Origin: Bacillota bacterium
GTDB taxonomy: Bacteria; Bacillota; UBA4882; UBA8346
Assembly (NCBI GenBank): GCA_023402395.1
Contig: JAEYGI010000072.1
Span: 1 to 64,000, forward strand
Reading direction: 5' to 3'
Length of the DNA: 64,000 nucleotides
This document shows, in pieces, positions 36,033 through 43,825 of this stretch; position 1 is the stretch's first letter; every line of letters starts with the position of its first letter. Below the pieces are notes generated by a model, which made no database searches, was not told where the DNA came from, and worked only from the letters and a program-made list of their open reading frames with translations. The translations under genes were made by a program, and so were the position numbers.

Positions 36033-37403
36033 TTGGCAGAAAAAACGAATAAATTCATTATTCCCTTGTTGTCCATCGCGTTGATCGCGATCTGCGGCTG
36101 GGGGTACACGCAATACCAGGGCAAACGGCAATGGGAGATCAATGCCGAAAACCAATACCAGCGGGCTTTCGAGGAATTGACGGCTCACGCCAGCAATATG
36201 GAGACCCAGATGACCAAGGCGATGGTCACCAACTCCTTTGAACAGACCATTAATTATCTGACCAACATCTGGCGTGAATCCAACGCCTGCCAGGAGGATC
36301 TGGGGCAGTTGCCCCTGACCTCGGTGGAGCTGGCCCGGACCAAGCTGCTGCTGGCCAAAGCCGGCACCTTCTGTTTCAATACCGCCCAGCAAAAACTGGC
36401 CCGGGGAGCCCGGCCTAGCGAGGCCGAGTGGCGGACGCTGAGGCAATTGCGCGATCAGACCCGGCTGGTCACCCGGAGCCTGCTTGGCCTGAGGGACCAT
36501 TTCTATAATAACCGGGCCCGGTGGTTGGAAGTGGACCGCTTCGGAACGCTGGGCGCCGCCGGATTGGCCAGGGATACCCTTAATAACAACCAGGTGACCA
36601 AGGCGTTTATCATGCTGGAGGACGGATTGCGGCGGATACCGGAAGTGGATTTCGCCGGGAGCAATCTTGATTTCGTCCCGAAAGCCACCGGATTGACCGG
36701 CGCCAACATCAGCAGCAGAGACGCGGTACAGATTTGCCGGAATATTTTGGGGCCGGAGTGGCGGAACGCGGATTTCAGATATGACCGGGTGATCCGGGGC
36801 GGGTTCCCCAGCTATATGATTTCGGCCGTTGATCGCCGCAATCGCGGCCGCAGTTCTCAAATCAGCGTCAGCGTCAAGGGCGGTCATCTGGCCTGGCTGT
36901 TGAGCAACAGAAATGTGACCGCTTCCCGGCTCAATCTGGATCAAGGCCAGGAGCGGGCGCTGGAGTTCTTGAACCGGACCGGGTATCCGGCCATGGAAGC
37001 GGTCGGCCGGGAAAGCTACGGAAATGTTGCCACCTACACGTGCGTTCCCGTCCGCAATCAGGCGCTGTATTATCCGGAAATGGTCAAAGTGCAGGTGGCG
37101 CGGGACAACGGCGAGATCCTGGGTTGCGACGCCATCCCTTATCTGACGTTCTTCAACCCGGACGGACCGGGAGCGGGGAGGCCGCGGTTTAACGAGGCCC
37201 GGGCCAGGCAACTGATTAGCCCGCGCCTCGTTCCGGAACGGATTCGCCTGGCGCAAGTCCTGGATGAAATGTATAACAAGGTCCTTTGCTATGAGGTTTC
37301 CGGCAGGCAGGGCGACGACTATTTCAAAGTATATTATAACGCGGACACCGGTAAGGAAGAGAAGATCCGCCGGGTGGATCGCAATGGCAATGAAATTTTG
37401 TAA
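36033..37403 (+). CDS. ypeB: Sporulation/germination protein YpeB
   Basis: Predicted 456-residue YpeB-like protein, needed in spores for stability and function of the cortex-lytic enzyme SleB. An N-terminal membrane anchor spans about residues 7-24. The central part is helical, and the C-terminal half carries PepSY-like repeats (SVKGGHLAWLLSNRN, QVARDNGEILGCDAIPYL, YYNADTGKEEKIRRVD). The likely start is TTG at 36033 behind AGAGGGTGG; GTG three codons earlier is possible. In Bacillus the gene follows sleB in one operon; here no sleB is adjacent, and an HtrA gene and a hairpin element lie upstream. Its presence marks the organism as spore-forming. Confidence 0.9.
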   Translation: MAEKTNKFIIPLLSIALIAICGWGYTQYQGKRQWEINAENQYQRAFEELTAHASNMETQMTKAMVTNSFEQTINYLTNIWRESNACQEDLGQLPLTSVELARTKLLLAKAGTFCFNTAQQKLARGARPSEAEWRTLRQLRDQTRLVTRSLLGLRDHFYNNRARWLEVDRFGTLGAAGLARDTLNNNQVTKAFIMLEDGLRRIPEVDFAGSNLDFVPKATGLTGANISSRDAVQICRNILGPEWRNADFRYDRVIRGGFPSYMISAVDRRNRGRSSQISVSVKGGHLAWLLSNRNVTASRLNLDQGQERALEFLNRTGYPAMEAVGRESYGNVATYTCVPVRNQALYYPEMVKVQVARDNGEILGCDAIPYLTFFNPDGPGAGRPRFNEARARQLISPRLVPERIRLAQVLDEMYNKVLCYEVSGRQGDDYFKVYYNADTGKEEKIRRVDRNGNEIL

Positions 37404-37464
37404 TCGCGATTACGGCCCCGGCAGACCGCGCGCCCGATTCGGCGCCGGGGTTCGATAATTTAAT

Positions 37465-37494
37465 TTGACAAGGCTCCCGGTTCTGTGATATAAG
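37465..37494 (+). promoter_or_regulatory. Promoter of the T-box leader and serA
   Basis: TTGACA at 37465-37470 and TATAAG at 37489-37494, spaced by 18 bases, just upstream of the T-box leader. This fits a sigma-A-type promoter. Confidence 0.65.
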
Positions 37495-37509
37495 TAAAAA
37501 TATCCTCAT

Positions 37510-37833
37510 TACGAATCACATGAATCGCGATGAAGAGGACCAGTACTCCCGTTCCGTTCCGTAAGAGAGCCGGCGGCCGCTGCGAGCCGGTGTCCGGGCT
37601 GGAGGAATCCCCCTTGGAGCCGTGGAAAGAATCGCGCCGTTCCTGCCTTGCCGATTGACAGGTGACTTTTTGGCATGGGGCGGCGGGCATCGGAGCACTC
37701 CGATGATAAGTTCCACCGGGTAAAGCCCGTTATCGCTTGCAAAGATTCGGGATAACTTTGGTTAATCCCGAAAATAGGGTGGCACCACGGCCTTTCGTCC
37801 CTAACTCAAGGACGAAGGGTTTTTTTATTTTGT
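37510..37833 (+). promoter_or_regulatory. T-box riboswitch leader, serine type, upstream of serA
   Basis: Leader RNA that senses uncharged tRNA and prevents termination. The conserved T-box AGGGTGGCACCACGG is at 37776-37790, followed by the terminator stem. In stem I the segment AGAGAGCCGG is followed further on by GGAATCCCCCTTGGAGCC; the expected specifier position after GAA gives TCC (37608-37610), a serine codon, matching the downstream serA gene. The specifier call is by analogy to typical T-box layout. Confidence 0.93.
37788..37830 (+). terminator. T-box-controlled terminator
   Basis: Stem CCTTTCGTCC / GGACGAAGGG directly after the T-box and followed by seven T residues. The T-box sequence overlaps the alternative antiterminator pairing. 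Confidence 0.9.
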
Positions 37834-37930
37834 GAAACGTTAGAATCGAATCGACATCTTAATTTGGGCGAATTAATTTTTCTGACTATCCATTTAGGTC
37901 AGGATAAAGGTTGGGTCGGCGTTGCAGCCG

Positions 37931-38133
37931 ATGCCCTCACCCATAGGGCGGGTTCAGAGTCGTCTGCCCTCCCTCATCACGCCCAAAGAACGGGCTATGG
38001 GGGAGGGACTCAAGATGCCCAAAACATCCTCCAGCAAAAGTTAGGCCCTATTTTTCCCTCGCCCATAGCGAGTGTTCTTCGAGCGTAATGGGAGAGGGCA
38101 GGCGGCTTGAATCGGCCCAATGGGTGAGGGCAT
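37931..38133. repeat. 203-bp near-palindromic element between the T-box and serA
   Basis: The left half from ATGCCCTCACCCAT and the right half ending ATGGGTGAGGGCAT are imperfect inverse copies with arms of about 85-90 bp (matching inner blocks such as CTGCCCTCCCTCAT and ATGGGAGAGGGCAG). It has no reading frame of note. It lies in the serA 5' untranslated region downstream of the T-box terminator, so it would fold in the read-through transcript. Confidence 0.85.
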
Positions 38134-38242
38134 TGAGATCAGAGCCGACAATTATTCTACTTACCTGAGTAAACTGGAGAGCCAGATAAATTTTTCTATT
38201 AAAAAATAGAGAACGAACGAATGGGAGAGGTGTTGAAAGACA

Positions 38243-39823
38243 ATGGCGAAAATTCTAATCAGCGACCCGATCACTGCGGCCGGCATCGAGCTTTTCAAGA
38301 ACGCCGGCTTCGAGGTGGAGGTAAAGACCGACCATACCCCGGAAGAGTTGCTGGCCAAAATCAAGGATTATGACGCCCTGATCGTGCGCAGCCAGACCAA
38401 GGTTTCGGCCGCGGTCATCGCCGCGGCCGACAATCTGAAGGTCATTGGCAGGGCCGGCGTCGGAGTGGACAATGTGGACGTGGAAGCGGCCACCAAGAAA
38501 GGGATCATCGTGCTGAACGCCCCCGACGGCAACACGCTGGCCACCACCGAGTTGTCCGTGGCGATGCTGCTGGGGATGGCCCGCCACATTCCCCAGGCGC
38601 ACGGGTCCTTGAAGAGCGGAGCCTGGGACCGGAAAAACTTTACCGGCGTGGAGGTCAACGGCAAGACGCTGGGAATCGTCGGCATGGGCCGGATCGGCAC
38701 CGAGGTCGCCAAACGGATGCTGGCCATGGGCATGTCGATCCTGGCTTATGATCCATTCCTCACCGAGGAACGCGCGGTCTCGCTGGGAGTGACCCGGGCC
38801 ACGCTGGAGATGATTATCACCGGCTCCGATTTTATCACGGTCCACACGCCGCTGACTTCCGAGACCAAGGGGTTGTTCGGCGCGGCGGAGTTCAGCCGGA
38901 TGAAGAAAGGGGTCCGCCTGGTAAACTGCGCCCGGGGCGGAATTTACGACGAGGCGGCCTTGGCCGAGGCGATCAAGGCGGGACAGGTGGCCGGCGCGGC
39001 CATCGATGTGTTCGTGGCCGAACCGCCGGCCGACCGGAGCCTGATCGATCTGCCGCAAGTAATCGTTACCCCCCATTTGGGGGCTTCCACCAAGGAAGCC
39101 CAGGAGAACGTGGCCATCGACGTCGCCCACGAAGTGATCAAAGTGCTGAAGGGCGAGAGTTTCAAGAACGCCGTCAACCTGCCGCCGCTCCGCTCCGAAG
39201 TCCGGGCCGCGCTACAACCCTACTTCGGGCTGGCCGAGGCGCTGGGCAAGATTGCGGCCCAACTGGCCGACGAAAAGCCGAACAAGATCGAGGTCTGCTA
39301 TCTCGGCGAAACCGCCAAACTGGAGACCTCCTATCTGTCGCTGCTGATCCTGAAGGGAATCCTCCAGGCCAACCTCGGCGACGAGGTCAATCAGGTCAAT
39401 ACCTTGTTCCTGGCCAAGGAGCGGGGGTTGAAGATCACCGAATTCAAATCGGAAGAGGCCGGCGGGTATTCCAGCCTGATCAAAGTGACGATCGTCACCG
39501 ACCAAGGCGCCCATTCGCTCAGCGGCACCGTGGCGGAGAAGGAAGAAGAGCGGATCGTGGAGATCAACGGCTACCGCATTGATATCGTGCCCGCGGCGGA
39601 GATGATCCTGATCAACCATATCGACCAGCCGGGCGTGATCGGCGAGGTCGGGACGATCCTCGGCCAGGCCGGGGTGAACATCGGCGTGATGCAGGTGGGC
39701 CGGAAGCAGCAAGGCGGGAACGCGCTGATGATTTTAAATGTCGATTCCGCCGATGCGCCCGGTCTCCAGGCCAAGCTGGAAAAAGCCAAATCGGTTCAGA
39801 AAGCCCGGATCATCAAGCTCTAA
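38243..39823 (+). CDS. serA: D-3-phosphoglycerate dehydrogenase
   Basis: Predicted 526-residue first enzyme of serine synthesis, oxidising 3-phosphoglycerate to phosphohydroxypyruvate with NAD. The catalytic and NAD domains occupy about residues 1-310 (GRAGVGVDNVD, GMGRIGTEVAKR, NCARGGIYDE, HLGASTKEAQ), followed by the intervening substrate-binding domain and a C-terminal ACT domain (about 455-526, HIDQPGVIGEVGTIL) that usually binds serine. It is a type with both extra domains, as in Bacillus. Expression should rise when serine tRNA is uncharged, through the T-box upstream. Confidence 0.96.
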   Translation: MAKILISDPITAAGIELFKNAGFEVEVKTDHTPEELLAKIKDYDALIVRSQTKVSAAVIAAADNLKVIGRAGVGVDNVDVEAATKKGIIVLNAPDGNTLATTELSVAMLLGMARHIPQAHGSLKSGAWDRKNFTGVEVNGKTLGIVGMGRIGTEVAKRMLAMGMSILAYDPFLTEERAVSLGVTRATLEMIITGSDFITVHTPLTSETKGLFGAAEFSRMKKGVRLVNCARGGIYDEAALAEAIKAGQVAGAAIDVFVAEPPADRSLIDLPQVIVTPHLGASTKEAQENVAIDVAHEVIKVLKGESFKNAVNLPPLRSEVRAALQPYFGLAEALGKIAAQLADEKPNKIEVCYLGETAKLETSYLSLLILKGILQANLGDEVNQVNTLFLAKERGLKITEFKSEEAGGYSSLIKVTIVTDQGAHSLSGTVAEKEEERIVEINGYRIDIVPAAEMILINHIDQPGVIGEVGTILGQAGVNIGVMQVGRKQQGGNALMILNVDSADAPGLQAKLEKAKSVQKARIIKL

Positions 39824-39964
39824 GAGCTTATATGTAAAACCTTGGCTTTCGCCGGGATTGTACACATGAGCTTTTAACTGTGACCTTCCCCTCGCGCCCA
39901 TCATATACTGATGATAGGGGTACTCCGGGTTCGGAGCCCCGGTCGCTTAAGGAGGGGAATACAG

Positions 39965-40330
39965 ATGAGCGCGGCGTATCAACCTAAAACCCTCCAGTTC
40001 CTGATTAAAAACCAATGGCTGGTCGACAGTATCCTGGGCTTGGGAAGCGGTTACCAGATTCACCTGGTGTATCTGAACACGGAGATCGCGCCGGAGGTGC
40101 GCTCCGAGATTTCGGGCGGGCGGATCCAGGAAGGGGTTTTAGGGGAGATTGTCTATCAAGGACCGGAAGACCGGAAGCGGGTGGCGGCGGTTGAGGTGAC
40201 CCGGGTCAATGACTTTGAAAGTTTCGTCCGGTTTGACCTGCGGTTGCTGGAAGTGACGCCGTTCCTCCGGGACGGAACCGGCGAAAGTTCCAATGGGTAT
40301 CTATGTTATTATCTGGCGAATCCGGCGTAA
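39965..40330 (+). CDS. Hypothetical protein of 121 residues
   Basis: I do not recognise a family. The predicted soluble protein (121 residues, no signal or membrane segment) looks beta-rich, with QIHLVYLNTEIAPEV near the middle and DLRLLEVTPFLRDG near the end. A good GGAGGGG box precedes the ATG at 39965, and a rho-independent terminator overlaps its stop, so it is very likely a real single gene. A small hairpin (CTCCG / CGGAG around 39920-39938) lies in its leader. Its position between serA and an LCP protein gives no clear hint. Confidence 0.7.
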   Translation: MSAAYQPKTLQFLIKNQWLVDSILGLGSGYQIHLVYLNTEIAPEVRSEISGGRIQEGVLGEIVYQGPEDRKRVAAVEVTRVNDFESFVRFDLRLLEVTPFLRDGTGESSNGYLCYYLANPA

Positions 40331-40347
40331 GGCCGGATTATTTTTTT
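40319..40347 (+). terminator. Rho-independent terminator
   Basis: AATCCGGC / GCCGGATT stem with a five-base loop, followed by ATTTTTTT. The stem overlaps the stop codon of the preceding small gene. Confidence 0.9.
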
Positions 40348-40598
40348 GGTTATTTGTCAAGAATGAGACGATGGGGTTAACCGGCGGGATTGTAACGTTT
40401 TGACGAATGGATTTTGACGCCGGAATCCGGCAGTCTTTTCGGAACAGCCAAAATGAAACGAAAATTTTGTGGCATTGTCATCAAAATCTGTTAAAATGAT
40501 AAATATCTCAAAAACTTCTTGGCCTTTGTTAAAGCGGCGCAATCGGTTTATCTCCGCCGCTTTCACGGCAGCCAAGCCGAAGCGAGGGGGGATCGGCA

Positions 40599-41495
40599 AT
40601 GAGTACCCGCGCCGTAAGGGGATCCAAACGGAATCCGGCGTTGATCGCCGTCTTGGCGGTGGCCTGCGCCGTTTCGGGAATCGCTTACCTGTTCTATCAT
40701 TTCCGGCAAGGGTTGGAACTGAAGGAGCCGCTCAATCTGCTCCTGATCGGGATGGACCGGAATATTTTAACGGAAGAATCCCGCGATGATCCAAAGGCGA
40801 TGCCGCGCACCGACGTCCTGATCCTGTCGCTCATCGATCCGGTCGAGCGCAAGATTTCCATGGTTTCCATACCCAGGGACAGCCTGGTGGATATTCCGGG
40901 CCGGGGAGTGGATCGAATAAATGACGCCAGCGTCATCGGGGGGATCCCGCTGACCAAGCGGATGGTACGGCGGCTCACCGGCTGCCCGGTTGACCGGTAT
41001 GTAATGGTGAATTTCGAAAGTTTTCAACAACTCGTCGATCTGGTCGGCGGGGTGGAGATCGACGTCGATAAGCGGATGCGTTTGGCCGATCAATACGGGG
41101 AGTACAAGATCAGGCTCGATCCCGGCCGGCAACGGTTGAACGGCGAACAAGCCCTGCAATATGTCAGGTTTCGCAATGAGCCCCTGGGCGACATCAGCCG
41201 GGTTGAACGTCAGCGCCGGCTGCTCTTGGCCTTGTATCAAAAGCTGAAGGACCCCGCCATTCTGGCCAAGGCCCCGGCCTTGATCGGACTGGCCCGGAAA
41301 CACTTGAAAACCGATTTATCGGCCCGGGAGATGCTGACGCTGCTTAACTTCGCTAAAACAATCGATCCTGGAAAGGATATCAACAGTTACACGTTGCCGG
41401 GGAGTTTCTATAAAGTTTACTGGAGGCCGGATCGGGTCAGGATCAACGAACTGATCGCCGATTTGCGGCCGCCGGCGACCGGCGAGGAAAACTAG
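40599..41495 (+). CDS. LytR-CpsA-Psr (LCP) family protein
   Basis: Predicted 298-residue membrane-anchored LCP protein, the family that transfers undecaprenyl-linked polymers such as teichoic acids to peptidoglycan. One membrane segment spans about residues 14-33. LCP hallmarks are LLLIGMDRN, RTDVLILSLIDP, SMVSIPRDSLVDIPG with its conserved Arg-Asp, VGGVEIDVD and RVERQRRLLLAL. GGGGGGATC precedes the ATG. It supports a Gram-positive-type wall. The ComB-like gene follows 40 bp downstream. Confidence 0.92.
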   Translation: MSTRAVRGSKRNPALIAVLAVACAVSGIAYLFYHFRQGLELKEPLNLLLIGMDRNILTEESRDDPKAMPRTDVLILSLIDPVERKISMVSIPRDSLVDIPGRGVDRINDASVIGGIPLTKRMVRRLTGCPVDRYVMVNFESFQQLVDLVGGVEIDVDKRMRLADQYGEYKIRLDPGRQRLNGEQALQYVRFRNEPLGDISRVERQRRLLLALYQKLKDPAILAKAPALIGLARKHLKTDLSAREMLTLLNFAKTIDPGKDINSYTLPGSFYKVYWRPDRVRINELIADLRPPATGEEN

Positions 41496-41534
41496 ATACA
41501 TACAAAAATTGAAACAGTGCGGAGGGGTTAGATC

Positions 41535-42260
41535 ATGGAGGCGGATGTAACGATGGTTCTGCCGCAGTTGAACGGGAACCCGGAACTGAACGGCAAAAAA
41601 GCAGTAGTGATCGATGCCTTGCGGGCCACCAGCACCATGGTGACTGCGCTGCAAAACAAGGCCACGGAGGTTATTCCGGTGATGGAACCGGCCGAAGTGG
41701 TCGATTTGGTGCGCAACATCGGCGCGGAGGAATGCGTCAGCGGCGGCGAACGGAGGGGCTTGCGGATCGACGGGTTCGATCTCGGCAATTCGCCCCGGGA
41801 ATACCTTGAAGAGAAAATCGGCGGGAAGAAAGTAATTTTGTGCACGACCAACGGGACCCGGGCGGTGAAGCTGGCGCAGGGCGCGGCCGAGGTGCTGATC
41901 GGGTGTTTCCTGAATCTGGGGGCGGTGGTCGAGTACCTGAAAGCCTGTGATCAGGACACGGTCTTCGTTTGCGCCGGCCGGGGCTCCCATGGCCTGAGCC
42001 TGGAGGATCTGGTCTGCGCCGGAGGGATGATCGACAGACTGAAGCGGGCCGGGCTGGATTTGCAACTGACCGACGCCGCCGCAACGGCGCTCCTGGCGTT
42101 TCAAAAAGCGGCCAGGACGGGACTGGCGGGCTTCCTCCGGCAGACCGACAACGGCCGGAATCTGATCGCCATCGGCCTGGAGGAGGATATCGACGCCTGC
42201 GCCGCGGTGGACAGCATGCCGCTCCTGCCGCGCTATGTCAACGGCAAGGTCGCGGTGTGA
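41535..42260 (+). CDS. 2-phosphosulfolactate phosphatase family protein (ComB-like)
   Basis: Predicted 241-residue protein of the ComB family. Family features are VIDALRATSTMVTAL near the N-terminus, SGGERRGLRIDGFDLGNSP and CTTNGTRAV. The archetype removes phosphate from 2-phosphosulfolactate in coenzyme M synthesis; bacteria without methanogenesis keep homologs of unclear role, sometimes linked to sulfolactate in spores. In a spore-former sulfolactate is an attractive but unproven guess. GGAGGGG precedes the ATG and a strong terminator follows. Confidence 0.85.
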   Translation: MEADVTMVLPQLNGNPELNGKKAVVIDALRATSTMVTALQNKATEVIPVMEPAEVVDLVRNIGAEECVSGGERRGLRIDGFDLGNSPREYLEEKIGGKKVILCTTNGTRAVKLAQGAAEVLIGCFLNLGAVVEYLKACDQDTVFVCAGRGSHGLSLEDLVCAGGMIDRLKRAGLDLQLTDAAATALLAFQKAARTGLAGFLRQTDNGRNLIAIGLEEDIDACAAVDSMPLLPRYVNGKVAV

Positions 42261-42297
42261 CGGAACCCGGTTCGCGTTGATAAAATATCATCAAAAA

Positions 42298-42332
42298 GCA
42301 AAAGCCGCCGGAGGTCTAATCCGGCGGCTTTG
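42298..42332 (+). terminator. Rho-independent terminator after the ComB-like gene
   Basis: AAAGCCGCCGGA / TCCGGCGGCTTT stem with a seven-base loop; A-rich before and T-containing after, so it could work on both strands. Confidence 0.85.
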
Positions 42333-42422
42333 ATCATTGCCAAAAAGAGTCCGGCGCCCGGCAGGAAAAGTTTGGAGGATGGTCAAATTTAACGCGTAAA
42401 ACGGCAAGTCTGGAGGAGTCAG

Positions 42423-42965
42423 ATGATGGGGCGCATGATGTATTCGGGCCGGTTCATCCGGGTCGAGGAAGAAGAGATTGGCGGCTATACCTTTGAGAAA
42501 GCCTATCTGAAGGATTCACTGATTATCATCCCGTTTATCGACCGGGAACGGCTGTTGCTGATCGAGGAGCGCCGGATCCATGAGGATGTCAAGGTCAGGC
42601 TGAAACCGATCGGCGGTTTTTTCGAAAGCGGGTATTCGCTGGCGGAGAACGCCAACCGGGAGCTTCAGGAAGAGATCGGGATGAGGGCGGGCCGAATCGT
42701 CCCCTACGCCACTGCCAAGCGGAGCGGGACGCTGAACGACACGGTCCATCTGGTGCTGGCCTTTGATCTGATCGCGGCGCCGGTTCCCAACCCCGATCCC
42801 AATGAGGAGATCCTGGCCGTGGTCCCGGTGACCGTTTCCGACGCTTATCGAATGGCGCTGGCGGGCCGGTTCGGGATGGGATACTCGGGATACTTTGTAT
42901 TAAAACTGTGGCATGATTGGCAGGCGGGGCGGATCGGGCCGGGGATGGAGGAGATCGAGTTGTAG
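42423..42965 (+). CDS. Nudix hydrolase (ADP-ribose-pyrophosphatase-like)
   Basis: Predicted 180-residue Nudix protein. The box GFFESGYSLAENANRELQEE plus IG keeps the RELxEE metal core, but the first glutamate of Gx5E is replaced by Tyr. The preceding strand (PIGGFFESG) resembles ADP-ribose pyrophosphatases. Substrate unknown. GGAGG lies six bases before the ATG. The 21-bp array C begins shortly after the stop. Confidence 0.82.
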   Translation: MMGRMMYSGRFIRVEEEEIGGYTFEKAYLKDSLIIIPFIDRERLLLIEERRIHEDVKVRLKPIGGFFESGYSLAENANRELQEEIGMRAGRIVPYATAKRSGTLNDTVHLVLAFDLIAAPVPNPDPNEEILAVVPVTVSDAYRMALAGRFGMGYSGYFVLKLWHDWQAGRIGPGMEEIEL

Positions 42966-42980
42966 CGAAAGCGTCACAAG

Positions 42981-43466
42981 GTGATCCGGGAGCCGGCTCA
43001 CTCCGAGCGGGAGCCGCTACCGATTAAAAAAGTCCCGCTTCAGTTGGAGCGGGACCTGCTCCAATTGGGGGAAGGGTTGCTTCGGATGGAGCAAGCGCCG
43101 CTTCAGAACGAAATATCAGAGGATCATTTGAAGGAACTGTTTCTCCAGATGGAAATGTTGGAGGATCATTTGAAAAAAGAGTTTCTTCAGTTGGATATAT
43201 TAGAGCTTCATTTGAAGCGAGAGTTCCTTCAGTCGGATATATTGGAGGATCATTTGAAGGAAGGGTTCCTTCAGATGGGGGAAGTGTTCCTTCAGTTGAT
43301 CCGACTATTGCTCCAGATGGGGGAAACGCCGCTCCGGATGATCGGGGAGCAGGATCAGTTGAAGCGGGTGTTGCTGCAGATCGGAATGGTGGTGCGGAAG
43401 TTGCGGGAGATGTTGCGTCAGATGATCCGGGGGCTGATGCAGGTGGAGTGGGAGCGTTCTGAATAG
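42981..43466 (+). CDS. Possible heptad-repeat (coiled-coil) protein encoded by array C
   Basis: An open frame of 161 codons from GTG at 42981 runs through the 21-bp array and stops at 43466. Each unit encodes seven residues, giving a leucine-rich heptad pattern such as LEDHLKKEFLQ and LLQMGE that would form an amphipathic coiled coil. Only this frame stays open for the full length. The ribosome binding site is weak, and the other arrays of equal period show no coding signals, so expression as protein is uncertain. It could equally be a nucleic-acid array that happens to be open. Confidence 0.35.
   Translation: MIREPAHSEREPLPIKKVPLQLERDLLQLGEGLLRMEQAPLQNEISEDHLKELFLQMEMLEDHLKKEFLQLDILELHLKREFLQSDILEDHLKEGFLQMGEVFLQLIRLLLQMGETPLRMIGEQDQLKRVLLQIGMVVRKLREMLRQMIRGLMQVEWERSE
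43038..43457. repeat. 21-bp phased array C (different sequence, same period)
   Basis: Twenty units in exact 21-bp phase from 43038 to 43457. The first 12 bases are an imperfect dyad, CTTCA-NN-TGGAG or GATCA-NN-TGAAG; the unit at 43206 is a perfect CTTCATTTGAAG. The last nine bases vary more. The sequence does not match arrays A, B and D, but the period and dyad-plus-spacer layout are the same. Confidence 0.85.
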
Positions 43467-43825
43467 AACGGGTTGGTTACTGATGTTTTAGCGGGGTTTT
43501 TGGGGATGGAGGAAGTGGTCTGAACCACAGATTAAGCTGATTGATCAGATTTATGCTGATTTGGATTCGACTATTGTATTTTTTGTGTTTCGGAGCAGTT
43601 TTCTACTTCCTTAAATAGACCATATTTTGCGGAATGGAAGGGGCGAACTCCCGCAAACTTCGGCGTCTGCCGATTTTTGTTGAAATATTAAATAATTATT
43701 AAGAATTTGTCAACGTTCGTGAATGCCCGGGCCATGCTTGACTTTTGTGATAAACTATAATGGAGAAGAAATTCGGATTATTCCGGTGACAGAGTATTTT
43801 ACTTGAGGAAAGCTGGAAGATAAAG
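43467..43825. other. Gene-free spacer before the MATE gene
   Basis: About 360 bp with falling GC content towards the right. TTGACT (43738) and TATAAT (43756) are present but only 12 bases apart, too close for a normal promoter. No other feature seen. Confidence 0.4.

Noticed and set aside
37931..38133. Insertion sequence in the serA leader
   Set aside because: The element is a palindrome of about 200 bp with no transposase frame; at most it is a non-autonomous element.
43738..43761. Sigma-A promoter for the MATE gene (TTGACT and TATAAT)
   Set aside because: The hexamers are only 12 bases apart, too close for a working promoter.
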